From contig NC_069095.1 of the NCBI RefSeq assembly GCF_947172395.1, positions 12,957,321 to 13,021,320 on the forward strand: a stretch of 64,000 bases of DNA, read 5' to 3'. Made by a program: the position numbers and the translations under genes. Below are positions 44,892 to 57,360 of this stretch, one piece after another. This DNA is from Bicyclus anynana. Lineage: Eukaryota; Arthropoda; Insecta; Lepidoptera; Nymphalidae. Under the pieces are notes generated by a model. The model was not told the DNA's origin, ran no database searches, and saw nothing but the letters and a program-made list of their open reading frames with translations. Positions within the stretch are counted from its first letter, which is position 1; each line of letters opens with the position of its first letter.

Positions 44892-45199
44892 GTAAGTAGC
44901 ACAAATAAATATTCTTATGTTAAAATAATGAATAATTTTTACGTGAATTTAGTTGTCATAGAAACCGATGACTTCATTTTGTAAGTGTTGCCAATGTAAT
45001 TGTTTTGATTTTCCCTACTTTTAATTTCAATTCAAGGATTTATTATTTATGTAAAATATTAATCAACTAAATAGGAAGGCATAGGTTCCGGCAATTAAGT
45101 TGAAATAAAATTGTGGTAATCAGCGCAGATAAAGAAAGTGTAAAATAATCTTAAAGCTTTAAAATTTTACAAATAACAATGGCGTGCTATATTATAATA

Positions 45200-45312
45200 A
45201 GTTCGTTCGTTCTTGTCTGTTTGTGTGTTTGTTTGCACATTTGTTTGTTTTCGTGTGTTTGTTTGGTCTTTTGTTTGTTTGTGTACCTACTTGTTTGCTT
45301 GTTTGTTTGAGC
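45200..45312. repeat. GTTTGTTT-type microsatellite
   Basis: Degenerate (TTTG)n array of about 110 bp with GTTCGTTCG at its start, inside the P-like element. Confidence 0.75.
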
Positions 45313-46274
45313 AAGAGGATTAAATAAAATATTTTTATCTTCAAAACACATTCTTAAAAGATATTAAACCAATTAAATGGCCTTATTTATACTTGAATTT
45401 TAAGAGACATAAAAATTAGAGAAATAAGACGAGATAATAATAACTGTGCACGCGATTGAAATACATATTTATAATAATAATATTATATAATTATATGGAA
45501 TATATAAAATTATTATTGTAAATATGTATTTCTTTTGATTGTTAGTTGATAAGTTTTATAATAACCGTCTTATTATATCTATTATTTATTTGTCCTTGTC
45601 TTAAATTTTTTAGAGTTTATTTTCTTGCTAACTCTTAGCAATCACTAGAAAACCGGTCCCACTGTTTTTATTATTTACCATACAAGTTAACATTTAATGT
45701 GATGAATTAAAAAATTTATTGTTTTCCTTTTAACATTATAAATTTTTACCACAAAATAGGGAAAAATTTAACAGCATTGCGACGAGTGCAGGCTGTTGTG
45801 TACAATTTTTGGACACACTGCGCACTATAGAATGACATCAAAACGTGGCTTCTGGTGGTTTTCTGTATTCTGAGGTGTAGAGTTGTCTAAAGTCATAAGT
45901 CTACGGGGAACTATTAAAGTCACAAATATTATTAGAAAATATGTAGTAGCTTAAAGTAGAACTTCTTGAAAGTATTCAACCGTATTGGAAATCATCAAAT
46001 TGAAATTGCTATTCTTTTCAAAAGCCAACTTATTGCTTCAGGAATAGCTGATGTATCGTTTGCCAACACTCCGAGATCAATAGACTCTCAGATAATGAGA
46101 GTGGAAGCAAATACCGCCTTTTCATTCTCATTTTCATTAGTAATCAAATCCGTTTTTAATGATTTCTTTTCATTCGTTCCGATTTTTGTCGACGTTTAGA
46201 ATATTTTCGAATATATTATACGTATTGGCTCTTATTGAAGCAATATTCGGTATCAGTGTTTTTCTATAAATTCA

Positions 46275-46400
46275 CTCTACAGGGCCAGGCCCTCTACAAG
46301 GCCAGGCCTCCCTCTTTATAGAAGAGGGGATATGGAGCTTAAATCCACCATTCCTCTGAGCCCGCAAACCCACATTCCGATGTGGGTTTGCGGGCTCAGG
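46275..46400. repeat. Dispersed repeat with perfect 20-bp hairpin
   Basis: 46,356-46,375 and 46,380-46,399 are perfect reverse complements with a TCCG loop. The left part (GGCCAGGCCTCCCTC...) is shared with 35,472-35,580. Confidence 0.75.
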
Positions 46401-46464
46401 GCAATATTGGTAAATTCACTATCAGGTAAGGAAAAAAAAATCCGATGTTAATGGTAATGACTGG

Positions 46465-46640
46465 GACCGACGGCTTAACGTGCTCTCCGAGGCACTGAGT
46501 ATGTAAAACCACTTATTGAACGTTAACTTGTCACATCCGGGCTGAGAAAAATAGTTGAAAAAAAGAAAGAAAAGAAGTGTTATTTATAGCACGAACCACG
46601 ACACGAACACGAAAAGATCTCGTTATCCGAAGCTACGTAC
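46465..46640 (-). mobile_element. SINE-3-like fragment
   Basis: Shares ACGGCTTAACGTGCTCTCCGAGGCAC and the body after it with 26,150-26,345; the tRNA-like head is degraded. Confidence 0.4.
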
Positions 46641-46744
46641 GCCAACCACTGGCCCAAAGAGGTTTAAAAGTAAATTGTAGTAAAATAATTAAAAATATTA
46701 AATACGAATACCTTTTTACACGCTTTATATTAGCTTCAGTTGTA

Positions 46745-47045
46745 ACTATGTATGTAAGAAAATCTTGGAATCTTAATTTGACCCATTTCCCGGTTTTCGA
46801 TTAGGATGAAATTTTGCACACGCTCTGAGCTCTAGTAGGAGCGTCAATACGAATACAATATGGCCGCCTCCCCAATCAATTTAACTATGTAGGAAAGACA
46901 AATCTTGGAATCTTAATTTGTGACCCATTTCCCGGTTTTCGATTAGGATGAAATTTTGCACACGCTCTGAGTTTTGATGATAATACATGACTAGCTAAGA
47001 AACGTCATTACAAATCCAATATGACGGCCTCCCCGAGATGGCAGA
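46745..47045. repeat. Imperfect tandem duplication, about 140-bp unit
   Basis: Both units (from about 46,760 and 46,897) contain AATCTTGGAATCTTAATTTG, CCCGGTTTTCGATTAGGATG and TTTTGCACACGCTCTGAG, then a GGCC(G)CCTCCCC word. Non-coding. Confidence 0.8.
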
Positions 47046-47550
47046 CTGGCTGTTTGAAATCCACCCCCATGATATGGATATCTAATGAAATGTTTTGCTG
47101 TCAGGAATACGAAAAAAATAGTCACGTGAATTAAATCTAATATTTGTAATTTTTAGTGCGTGCTAAATGCGTGTTTTTTTAGTTTTTTAAACGATTTAAA
47201 GATATTTATAGCAGTCTGTTGGATATATATAACGACAGGTAACAGTAACCAGATAGATTCAAATCTGTTTATACATTTAGAAGTTAGGTTGAAACTTGAT
47301 TCGTGACAATGAAGTTTGAAGTTAGCTAACTCCAATAGAATACACGTATTTTCGGAACTTGGCTCGTTACTTTAACGACTATGTAATACTTAGTTACTCG
47401 TAAGACAGTTCTTGGACCAAATCTTGAATTTTGAGTTGATCATTATTTGAGAAATAAGGTCATAAGACACCAATTTCTAGAAGATTTCGCGAATAATGTT
47501 ACGGCAAATGACGATGATATTTAGCCATTTTCACTTACTGTTCGCGCGCT

Positions 47551-47664
47551 GTAGCAAGGTGCGGGTGACAGTGCGTTTGACTCTTAAAAGTTGGCCGCGA
47601 TTCACGATAACAGTACCTACGTATTATGAACGTCATAAGAGAACTGTCACCCTCACCATGCTAC
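47551..47664. mobile_element. 114-bp MITE, copy 1
   Basis: Ends GTAGCAAGGTGCGGGTGACAG and CTGTCACCCTCACCATGCTAC are imperfect inverted repeats of about 21 bp. A second copy is at 62,128-62,236. Confidence 0.7.
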
Positions 47665-47669
47665 AACGC

Positions 47670-49440
47670 ACTGTAGTTACTTTCAAGTGTGTCTAGGTTT
47701 GTAAATACCATGATGTCCGGTGCCGCGGACTAAGCCTTAAATTCCGATCATTGTCGTTATCATCTGACAGTTATAATGATCACTTGTAGAGACGAAATCC
47801 AACACGCCTATTCACTCTAATCTTTTCTGTTGTAGCGTGGTGGCACAGTAGATATATTACAAGCAGTAGTTGGACTTCACACTAAAGGTCGAAACGCGAG
47901 CTATACCTACGCAGCTCGTACGTGGGGTGATCGTGGGGTGAAGACCGTTGCGACTGTGCCGCGGTGACGAACGCAGTGTATTGGATTTTTTAATTATGAC
48001 GACTAGGAAAAAAGTTATTATTTTTATAAAGTTTGATTAATATTTTGTATTCTAAAGGCATAATTTAATAAATATATATATAAATAAATGCTTAAATGAT
48101 AAAATTGTGTAAATAGGTAAATGACGTAAACGTTAATATAATATTATTAAATAATTATTTATTAACTTCTTCATTTAGGTTGTTTTCTTTGATTATTATG
48201 TAATACATAGATTTAAATCTTATGACATGTATGTTTTGTATACCTGTATTTTAAGGTAATAAAGAAGTTACGTAAAGAAGTTGTTTGAATTTAACAACAT
48301 TATTGTGTTGCTCATACTTTAATGTATTTGAATAAAAAAAGTAAAGAGCCAGCTGATATTAATATACCTATCCAGATTTTTTTATTAAACTACTAGCGAA
48401 CCCGGTCAATCTCAATTTGTTTTTTGTAGTTCCTTCCCTACATGCCAAGTCAGGGTCAATTTTTTATCGTCTATTCTATATTGTGGGGGTATCGTTATCG
48501 GTATTTTTGTACATTACATAAGGGGTTAAAGTGCTAACATAATCTACGGAGCCCTACACTGCGCGTGGCCCGACACGCACTTGACCGATTTTTTATTATT
48601 TGGTCACCTAGTGGTAATAGATAGATGGCATCACCAAAATAAATATATGAAGGTCCTTCAAGATCATTGATTAGTATCAGCCTTATTTAAATCTACCAAT
48701 CAAAAAACAACACGCATTTTATTGATCACTTCCTATTTTACTACAATTTACAAAGTATTTTATTTGTTTATTTAAAAAAAAGTATATTTACAATCACATA
48801 ACTAAATGGAAACACAAAGTTGGCAAATGTAATTAAAATGCTGGAAGCGGGCAGCCCTATCACATGTTTACGGAGCGCGCGGCTGTAGGTATTTATTTCA
48901 AAAATATGGCCGAGTTATTATACTGCTTGTAATATATCTACTGTGGTGGTGGGTTTAAGCTCCAAATCTTATTATTATCACAGAGGCCTTGCTCTACAGT
49001 GGGCAATTAAAATAAATAGGCTCTGATAACAATGTCGATAGCAGATTACATTTAATTAAGTTAATTGTCCCAGTCAATTAAAAGTTGAAAGTACCAGGAC
49101 TCCATAGCTGTAGGGGAGCGCTCCCCATATATCGTAGACGAGACAGGAAGACACTTCATTAGGAATCCTCTGCCGCGGGCCCTGCGACTGTCAAAGCGAA
49201 CCATCAATAAACACGCCCACGAGAAGTTTTAAGTTATTGCTTCACCAATAATAAGAAAACCATTTTTAGTATTTCGATTTCAATCAACTGTACAGGTATT
49301 ACGGGGCATATGATCCATAAATGTGGCAGACGATATTTACAGTTTAGGCGTCTTTAAAGGTCAAATTAAAATGAGAATTTACAGACATATTCTAGGCAAG
49401 TCTTTGAAGGATTATAGGATAAAAATATTATGTATCAATA
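47670..49440. other. AT-rich sequence, no gene seen
   Basis: 48,396-48,420 is a minus-strand Helitron end (CTAGCGAACCCGG). 47,830-47,970 has a loose inverted pair around GTGGTGGCACAGT and ACTGTGCCGCGGTGAC. Otherwise nothing recognised. Confidence 0.4.
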
Positions 49441-49441
49441 A

Positions 49442-49622
49442 CTAGCCGCATGGTTCCCGTTCCCGTAGGAATACGGGGATAAGATATCTTCCTTCCTCCT
49501 TGCCTTCCTCGATAATTGGGCTATCTAATAATAAAATCATTTTTCAAATCGGACCAGTAGGTTCCTGAGATTTTTGTGTTCAATCAAACAAACAAACTCT
49601 TCAACTTTATGATATTAGAATA
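49442..49622 (-). mobile_element. Helitron-like element (Lep1-type)
   Basis: Minus strand, CTAG at 49,442-49,445 next to A; GGTTCCCGTTCCCGTAGG block, CAAACAAACAAACTCTTCA head and ATTAGAATAG end. Confidence 0.7.
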
Positions 49623-49624
49623 GC

Positions 49625-50950
49625 TAATGATCTTTATCTGTCAATAATAATTATATATCTGCCAAGTATCATTTATATTCTTTGTTTCATATCATAGTAG
49701 AATAAGCAACACAACAATTGGAGTATAGTCCAACTATTATTAATTGACGATATAAAAATAATTCAATGAGGTTCGTATATTTTCCGGACCAGATGGCCTC
49801 ATTAAATGGAAACGTTGCGTATATCGCCTCCCCTGGATGGAAGGGTTGCATTTCGAAAAAAGCCTATTTAACCGCGACACAAAAGCAAAAGCCTCTTCTG
49901 GAGGGGCCTTGGGAATGAAATCATAGCTCGAGCTCTCTCCACTTTGTTTTTACAAATATGTTTCTAGAAATAACTTCGGTGAAGTTCAGGACTAGGGTTG
50001 TCACAATACTGATATTATAAACCTTTGATCCGACTACGCATTGTCTATATTCATGGTGCTCATAATACTCATAATGTTAAAAATGTAGGTACTCGAGCGG
50101 GGACCTATTATATATGGTAGATAGTTAGAGATTATTTGAGGTATTATTTCCTTCAAAATAAACTGCGCTACTGTGGCTCGACAACAGAAATACAAGGGTT
50201 TTATTTTGGAACTTTGTAACCCTGGGAGGTTTCCCTTAGATTACGCTCAGATCTTTGTTTTATCGAAATCTGACTTTAGAAAACAAATACTTACTTACCT
50301 ATTTTTGGTCTTACAAAGTTTATCGTTAGAGTAACTTAGTACCCTTAAAAAGTAAGCAAGTAACAGCTAATAGTAACGAAAGCTTATCTTTTACTATAAT
50401 ATGTAAGTGACAATCAATAAAAAAAGTTTGTAAAAAGTTTATTCGTGCCAACCCTAGTATAAAACTACAATTTTCAGTTGGAAAGTTCAGCAGTTTCGTT
50501 TCGTTTTTACTTTCAGCTAAGTAAACAACTTTCTGCTCTTTACATCTAGATTGGGTACAAATGGTGGCAACTTGTTCACGCTCTGTTATTCGCCCTATAT
50601 TCTCACTGATATGGCTTAACCACTCAATAAGTATTGATAAGCCAATGTTAATACAATTCCAGCAGATAATTATTAAAGTTCAGTGAGATTCGAAGTAATT
50701 CGAACACTGTTGATCTTCAATTTATTATATTTATTAAACATCAATTGACAGATATATATTACACTTCACTACAATCATTTGACTTGATAACTCTATGACA
50801 GCAAAAGAACGACTACGGGCTAACACGATAAAATCTGTTCATCGTCTTTAGCGTGCTTCCTGCCCCACCATTGATGTCATGATACATTATGCAACGTATC
50901 ATGACATGAATTTTGACACTTCCTGTTACTATAGGTTCAGTTATTTTATA
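49625..50950. other. No gene seen
   Basis: AT-rich, short frames only; no repeat family recognised. Confidence 0.4.
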
Positions 50951-50956
50951 ATAATA

Positions 50957-51095
50957 CTAGCGAACGCCCGCGACTTCGTCCGCGTGGAATAATTTTTTCG
51001 CAAATCCCGCGGGAACCATGGATTTTTCCGAGATGAAAAGTAAAATCTATTTCCATTCCTCAGCCAAATCGCTTCAGTAGCTGCAGCGTAATTAC
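50957..51095 (-). mobile_element. Helitron-like 3' fragment
   Basis: CTAGCGAACGCCCGCGACTT at 50,957 and the AACCATGGATTTTTCC block; the 5' end is missing. Confidence 0.6.
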
Positions 51096-51099
51096 GAGT

Positions 51100-51825
51100 A
51101 ACATTAACCAACCTACTTGCTAACCCAATTAAATGGTTAATACTTGGCCAACTGCTTATTCATTCAAAGATTACTATAAAAATCTTCTGTGAAATTTAAT
51201 TAATCGTCCATTTATTTTCGCCTCAATTAATATCACTCTTCAACTCAAACCCAGTTCTCAACCCGCGACGTGTTCTATCAAAAGACAACGGCCTCCTTCC
51301 CACAAAAGAGGTGCCAACAATAACTCCGTCCTGATTACTCCTTGTCCTCCTTACCTTACGTAACTCTTTGTCCTTTTGATGTAAGCCGTGTTTTGGGTTA
51401 CCGCGTGATAAATATTCCTATATACCTAACTTCTTATTCCTATTGGGGATGATTCAAAGCAAAAAATGTGCAGTAATATTAGTGGAAACATAATTTAAAT
51501 GTGTAATCCATACTTAACTAACTAATATTCAAAACTCTAAAAAAATATAATTTAAATCCTCTTACCAACCTTTCATTTGATGCATCATACTATGAAGTTA
51601 GTAAAAGTTTTTTTTCAACTTTCCATCTTACCCCATAAGTGCCCCCCATATTCGAATTTTACTACTCACGATATATCCCTGCATTTGGGTCACAAGAATT
51701 GATATGTGTACCAAATTTCAATTGGATTAGTCCAGTACATTAGGAGAAAACAGACAGATCTTAAAATGTGCGCGAGTGAGATTATAAGGGTTTCGTTTTT
51801 TTACTACGTACGTTCTGAACCCTAA
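51100..51825. other. No gene seen
   Basis: Unique sequence; 51,715-51,790 has words (CAAATTTCAATTGGATTAG, GAGAAAACAGACAG) common to Helitron-like interiors. Confidence 0.4.
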
Positions 51826-51832
51826 AAACGCG

Positions 51833-52320
51833 AAAGTTTGTTTGGATGGATGTATTAATGTTTGTTAATCATTTACACAAAATCTACTGCATGAATTTGG
51901 CTTATTGGAATATTGGTAGATTATACTCTGGATTAACAAATAATCTACTTTTTATCACTGAAAATTCGGAAAACTAGATTCCTTAAAAACTGAACTGTGG
52001 CTGTCTATAAGTCCGCTAGTCTATACGAGTAAGTACTAATATTATAAAGCTGAAGAGTTCTTTCAATGTTAGATAGCCCATTTATCAAGGAAGGCTATAG
52101 GATCTTTACTATCTCCGTATTCTTACGGGAAAGGGAACCACGCGGATGAAACCGCGCGGCATCAGCAGTAGGGGTAATCTCTGTATCTACCAAAACCGAT
52201 TTTCAAAATTCTTTTACCACTAGAAAGCCACGTTACTTCCGAGTGTCACAGGCTATATTTTATCCCCGTTTTCTCACGGGAACGGGAACTACGCGGGTGA
52301 AACCGCGGGGCATCGGCTAT
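51833..52320 (+). mobile_element. Three Helitron-like pieces in a row
   Basis: 51,833-52,019 (AACGCGAAAGTTTG head, ends GTCCGCTAG/T); 52,033-52,166 (ACTAATATTATAAAGCTGAAG head with internal deletion, ends CATCAGCAG); 52,167-52,320 (ends GGGGCATCGGCT). All face the same way, as expected for repeated insertion at or by related elements. Confidence 0.6.
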
Positions 52321-52532
52321 TGTATAAGTGACATAAGACGAGCTACAGCGAATGTGGCCAACCTTAACGACAGAAGCATTAACTGGAAGCGCAGCTAATT
52401 GCGAGGGGAGAGGCCCGGCACGGAATGTCGTCACATGAATTAAACAATGAGCCTGAGCGGCCACTTCTGTTACTGTGACCTATTTCAATTACATTTTTTA
52501 CCCGACTGCCTCAGAAGGAGGGTAATGTTTTT

Positions 52533-53068
52533 CATCATCATCATATCATCATATCAGCCGATGGACGTCCACTGCAGGACATAGGCCTTTTGTAGGGACT
52601 TCCAAACATCACGATACTGAGCCGCCTGCATCCAGCGAATCCCTGCGACTCGCTTGATGTCGTCAGTCCACCTGGTGGAGGGTCGGCCAACACTGCGCTT
52701 ATTAGTGCGGGGTCGCCATTCCAGCACTTTGGGACCCCAACGTCTATCGGCTCTTCGAACTATGTGCCCCGCCCATTGCCACTTCAGCTTCGCAACTCGT
52801 TGAGCTATGTCGGTGACTTTGGTTCTTCTGCGGATCTCCTCATTTCTGATTCGATCACGCAGAGATACTCCTAACATAGCTCGTTCCATCGCCCGCTGTG
52901 TGACTCTGAGCCTTCTTATGAGGCCCATAGTTAGCGACCAAGTCTCGGAACCATAGGTCATCACTGGCAACACGCACTGTTCGAAGACTTTTGTCTTCAA
53001 GCACTGAGGAATTTCGGACGAAAAGATGTCGCGAAGCTTCCCGAATGCAGCCCAGCCGAGTTGTATGT
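52533..53068 (-). pseudogene. 5'-truncated RTE-type LINE with intact C-terminal frame
   Basis: Minus strand. The frame is open from about 53,062 to a stop at 52,554: W-A-A-F-G-K-L-R, then Y-G-S-E-T-W-S, R-I-R-N-E-E-I-R-R-R-T-K, W-A-G-H-I-V-R-R-A-D, W-G-P-K-V-L-E-W and a T-S-I-G C terminus. The 3' end is (TGA)n. ATGTTTTT at 52,525-52,532 and 53,069-53,076 may be the target duplication. Only the region after the RT core is present, so it makes no working enzyme. Among the younger copies here. Confidence 0.85.
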
Positions 53069-53079
53069 ATGTTTTTTAA

Positions 53080-54420
53080 GCGTATGTATTTTAGCAGACT
53101 CAAAAGTGATTACAAAAATAAGAAAACTAATGTCGGACAAAGGTTATGATTCACTACATTTGTCAGGACAACTTAATTAACAAATCAAACTGTAACCAAA
53201 ATAAGAATAATGGCAAAGAATGACCTTGAGTGAAGTCACGCACTTGTGAACGATGTGTGTAGGGTTAAAGGCGTCTTTGACAGATATCTAACACTCCCCT
53301 TTTCCACTCACTCTCCCCGCCTATCCCAAATAACCCATAAAGAAGTACACAACAAGAGTTGTGGACGGCTCGAACGCCACGAGCACACTGAAGACTGAAG
53401 CCGTCCGTACCGCAAGTCGTTGCAACGCGGCGATAACATGTATGTGTTTACGATAATGTATGCCCATTTTCTTTGGCATGCTTTACAGCCCAAACGGCTG
53501 GACGGATTTTGACATTGAGTTCGTTTGAAAATGACACCTGTAAATGAAAAAATGGTGGGGTTGTTTTGTTTTTTCTTACCCTACTAATATGGGTATCAAA
53601 TGAAAGGTCGTGAAAAGACCATCACAAAAATATAGTAAATATTACTGTTTTAACACAAATTGTCAAAAAGTGAACCATCCATTATTAGGACCATCGAAGT
53701 AACATTTTTTAGCAAGAATGTTATTTAAGTCAGGAATTACTTTGTCTGTACTTAGTTATATTATTTTAAATAAAAGGTCTGTCTGGAAAAAACTGTAAAG
53801 TCCAAAAAAAAACATTATAATAAAATAAAAAAACCGGACTGTTTAAGCGTAATAAACTGAAAAGAAAAAATCAAGTCTGTATAAAATTCTAAATGCACAT
53901 AATATAGATAAAAAAATCTCAAGTAACAAGTACAAGTAAGAAAAAGTTGAAAATAAAAAACAGATACTTGTTAAGGATATCGGTAAAACATTTCGAAACA
54001 ATAAACGAATTTGAATTTTGTGTATATGGTCGTGATTTATTTCTCGATATAAAAAAAAATCGAAAAACTAAATTGCCAAAACTTTATAGAGCGAATATAA
54101 TTTCATCACTGGACAAGGTTGATGTCACTAATTAAACTTGAGGAGAGTGATAAAATTTAATTGCGTCTAGGGCTCGCGCGGACGACCCTTGTAAAATACT
54201 TAAAGTTTGAATGTGCTAAGAAATAGATTCAAGTTTCTGTTTAATTTGGATAATGGGTTCTTGGGAGCTCTGGACTGACTTTGTAACATAACTATTATAT
54301 TAAACGAAACAATCGGACGGATTTGTAAGCAGATTTTTAGATATACTAAAAATAAATCGTAGTATTTTGGTCTATAGACAAGGGAGCGACACGACACACA
54401 GAGAATTTTATTAAAGAAAA
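53080..54420. other. No gene seen
   Basis: 53,490-53,720 shares the AACGGCTGGACGGATTTTGA type of word with lepidopteran repeats. No coding signal. Confidence 0.4.
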
Positions 54421-54433
54421 AAAAAACGAGCAA

Positions 54434-54720
54434 CTGACGGCCTCCGTGGCGCAGTGGTATGTGCGGTGGGTTTACCAAATGGAGGTCCTGGGTTCGATCC
54501 CCGGCTGGGCAGATTGAGATTTTCTTAATTGATCCAAGTCTGGCTGGTGGAAGGCTTCGGCCGTGGCTAGTTACCACCCTACCGGCGTACTGCGAAGCGA
54601 TTAAGCGTTCCGGTACGATGTCGTGTAGAAACCGAAAGGGATGTGATGATTTTCATACTCCTGCATCATCACTTACCATTAGGTAAGATTGTAGTCAAGG
54701 GCTAAATTGTAAATAATATA
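54434..54720 (+). mobile_element. SINE-1 with target duplication
   Basis: A-box TGGCGCAGTGG, B-box GGTTCGATCCCC, AT-rich end. AAAAAACGAGCAA occurs before (54,421-54,433) and after (54,722-54,734). A short internal deletion removes the CCTCCTCCTAACAAG part. Confidence 0.85.
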
Positions 54721-55099
54721 AAAAAAACGAGCAAGTATTCGAAGACCTCATTCTCCGAAGTTGCATAAGCTAAGCACTAAGCTGAGCACATTGATTACGT
54801 TATTATATTACACTGATTACGTTAACTTATCCGATACCAGAAATTAATAATGTATCCCCAACGTTAGATTAAAATCAATCTTAAAATCTGCCAATCGCCC
54901 GATCGATCCCTAATATTCGTGCGTCAAAACTCTGCAATCTAATTTTTTTTCAGATGGATTGTAAGCGATCTTTTCTTTCCTTGCCGTTTCGTTCTTAGCA
55001 CAATGCTTAATTAAATAATACTTTTTATTCAATGTTTTTTAAAGTAACAAATTTTAAAATTAAAAACGGAATAACTGGTAGAACTAATTTTTTTCTGGT

Positions 55100-55262
55100 T
55101 GTGTAAGTGCCGTAGGCATGTAATGTGACCTCAGCGGCGTCACCGGGGTGTTTGGGCGAGCGCAGAAGCATCGCCTGATAGGGCCCGAAGGCAGAAGCAG
55201 AGTAGATGGGCGAAACGACTCTCTAAGGGCGTCTCTTGTGAGACTCGGACCTCGGCTTAGAG
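55100..55262 (+). repeat. Dispersed repeat, inverted partner of 58,046-58,208
   Basis: About 160 bp, GC-rich, with GGGCGAGCGCAGAAGCATCG and AAGGGCGTCTCTTGTGAGAC. About 90% similar to the reverse complement at 58,046-58,208. Both ends are non-coding, source family unknown. Confidence 0.8.
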
Positions 55263-55269
55263 TTTTTTT

Positions 55270-56220
55270 TATCGGATGTTAAAAATGAGGTTAAATGGAG
55301 GTCTGTTGCCAACGCCCAAAATTGAAAATGCAACACTACTCGAAAAAAAGCGTCATGTTTTAAAAACGCTGACGTGTAGACATACCTATACTTGTGAATG
55401 CATTTGTTGTATTTTAACTCTTTTTAACATCCGTCAAAAAAACTCTCGTGCGAATGAGGGCTTACTCCTATTTTATTTGATAACGTACCTACATTATTAC
55501 TCAGCTTTCAAAATCTCTTACAAGAGATTAGGGTAAGTGCTATGGTAGCTACTTACAAATAACTTCACAGATGTTAACTAATTTCCCAGAGGAGCAAACT
55601 TCTCGCCCGCTATATCGTGGAAAGCGAAGATTTCCTCCATTCACAGATACCTAATATTTATTAGGCCGAGAGGCGTGAACGTGTTTTTAAAGTAAAGAAA
55701 TATTTTTGCTAGACTTTCCCTCAGTAAAAATATCGTAGCAAATATTCGCTGTTTACTTTTGTAGTAGAGGAGCCGAAGAGGATATTTTTGCAGTTACTCG
55801 AGCGCGGCAGAGGAACATAAGAGAGTATAATTTACACGTTGTTAAGTACCTCCACCAAGTATGAGCTTTTAATATTGGTGGGTACGAATACCGCAACAAA
55901 AAAAACTAATTTCAAAAATACTCAACCAGCACGTAGGATTAAGATAAGGTAGGTTAGTTGATAGCTAAAAGGTGTGCATTTTGAAAATCTGACGATTTGA
56001 ACGTATCGTAATTGAATGGGAGGGTTCCAAAGTTATATTTCTGATAACGAACCACGAGCGTGGTTAATTTTTTACTTATTTTGAATGAAATAATCCCCTG
56101 AATAGTCGCTCATGTTTTCTGATGATTTCAGTAAGCCAAAGTACCTAATAAAAATTATCCTTAAAGTCTGTAGTTTTTTCCCCACCACTGAAAGCGAGAA
56201 AAGTATATAATCTAAATATT
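55270..56220. other. No gene seen
   Basis: Unique sequence with short frames only. Confidence 0.4.
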
Positions 56221-56225
56221 TTTGA

Positions 56226-56548
56226 CGGCCTCCGTGGCGCAGTGGAATGCGCAGTGGACTTACAAGACGGAGGTCCTGGGTTCGATCCCCGGCTGCTGCT
56301 GGTTCGAGGTTTTCTTAATTGCTCCAGGTCTGGCTGGTGGGAGGCTTTGGCCGTGGCTAGTTACCACCCTACCGACAAAGACGTACCGCCAAGCGATTTA
56401 GCGTTCCTGTACGACGTCGTGTAGAAACCGAAAGGGGTGTGGATTTTCATCCTCCTCCTAACAAGTTAGCCCGCTTCCATCTTAGATTGCATCATCACTT
56501 ACCATCAGGTGAGATTGTAGTCAAGGGTTAACTTGTAAAGAATAAAAA
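56226..56548 (+). mobile_element. Full-length SINE-1
   Basis: A-box TGGCGCAGTGG, B-box GGTTCGATCCCC, complete body and GAATAAAAAAATAATAATAA tail. No target duplication could be fixed. Confidence 0.85.
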
Positions 56549-56559
56549 AATAATAATAA

Positions 56560-56995
56560 TCATTTATTCTTTCTATCATCTAATCTATCAAATCTAAACG
56601 ATTCCAATGGCGCTTTAGTAACTGCAAATTTAGTATCACGGGCTCCCCTACTATTCTAAAGACAGTGCAAAATTTCTTTGGCCAACATGCCTAAGTCAAT
56701 CCACTGTGTTGATGACATTTGAAATGATTCTTTCATTTCACGATACAAGCTCTCCGTCAGCAGAGACCGAAAGGCTAACACGCTTACAGCCTGCGTCGGC
56801 GGTAATCCGGTAAAGATACAGAAGTGAAGCCCCGCTGCGGTCAAACGCCCGGCTAATTGGAGCGGCGGCGGCGTGCGCCGGCTAAGCCGATTATAGTGAA
56901 AATCTCCCACAAAAACCGATAGAGATTGGTGCAATGATGGGGAATATTCTCGAGAAATAAATGAATTGTTTGTTAATCCATTAACAACGGATAAT
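56560..56995. other. No gene seen; GC-rich patch
   Basis: 56,785-56,890 is GC-rich (GGAGCGGCGGCGGCGTGCG). A 92-codon minus-strand frame spans it without recognisable domains. Confidence 0.3.
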
Positions 56996-57000
56996 TATAC

Positions 57001-57360
57001 GGAGTAAGCTGTTTAACAAGATCCCCAAGACTGTGATGGACCTGTCAATGTTTTTAGCAAAAGCTAATGCATAGCTTTAAGCAATGTGTTAAAACACATG
57101 ATGAGTTCCTTAATGATAAAGATGCTTGGAGGCCGTTGGATCAGCTTCCACCTTCACGCAGGAAGTAAAACTATAAGAAATTGTAATGTTGTCATCAATT
57201 GTAAGTTATAATATTGTATGATTTTTTTTTTAAAAGAGCAACTGTTGAGTTTCTTGCCGCTTTCTTCTTAGCCGAACTATATAATAATAATCAACTGACG
57301 TATCAAAAGTGCTTGTAAACTGAGCCTACTTAAAATTAATGAATTTTGAATTTTAAATTT
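57001..57360 (+). pseudogene. Jockey/CR1-like LINE: end of ORF2 and 3' UTR
   Basis: Translation gives K-I-P-K-T-V-M-D-L near 57,020 and, after a stop, D-E-F-L-N-D-K-D-A-W-R-P-L-D-Q-L-P-P (57,098-57,165), the C terminus of a non-LTR reverse transcriptase protein, followed by the family's 3' UTR. Broken by stops after the first block. Confidence 0.75.

Larger units (their letters stand above)
44678..45874 (+). mobile_element. P-like DNA transposon relic with 8-bp target duplication
   Basis: The left end 44,678-44,703 (CTCAGAATACAGAAAACC...) is the inverted repeat of the right end 45,849-45,874 (...GGTTTTCTGTATTCTGAG), 26 bp with one mismatch. GTGTAGAG flanks both sides (44,670-44,677 and 45,875-45,882). 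Inside, near the left end, lies a THAP zinc-finger exon. THAP domain, 8-bp duplication and TIRs of this size together point to the P superfamily. At 1,197 bp most of the transposase is gone, so it is a non-autonomous, internally deleted copy. hAT elements also make 8-bp duplications, but a THAP exon argues for P. Confidence 0.72.

Noticed and set aside
52246..52464. 72-codon minus-strand frame
   Set aside because: It crosses a Helitron-like end and unique DNA; no domain or conservation signal.
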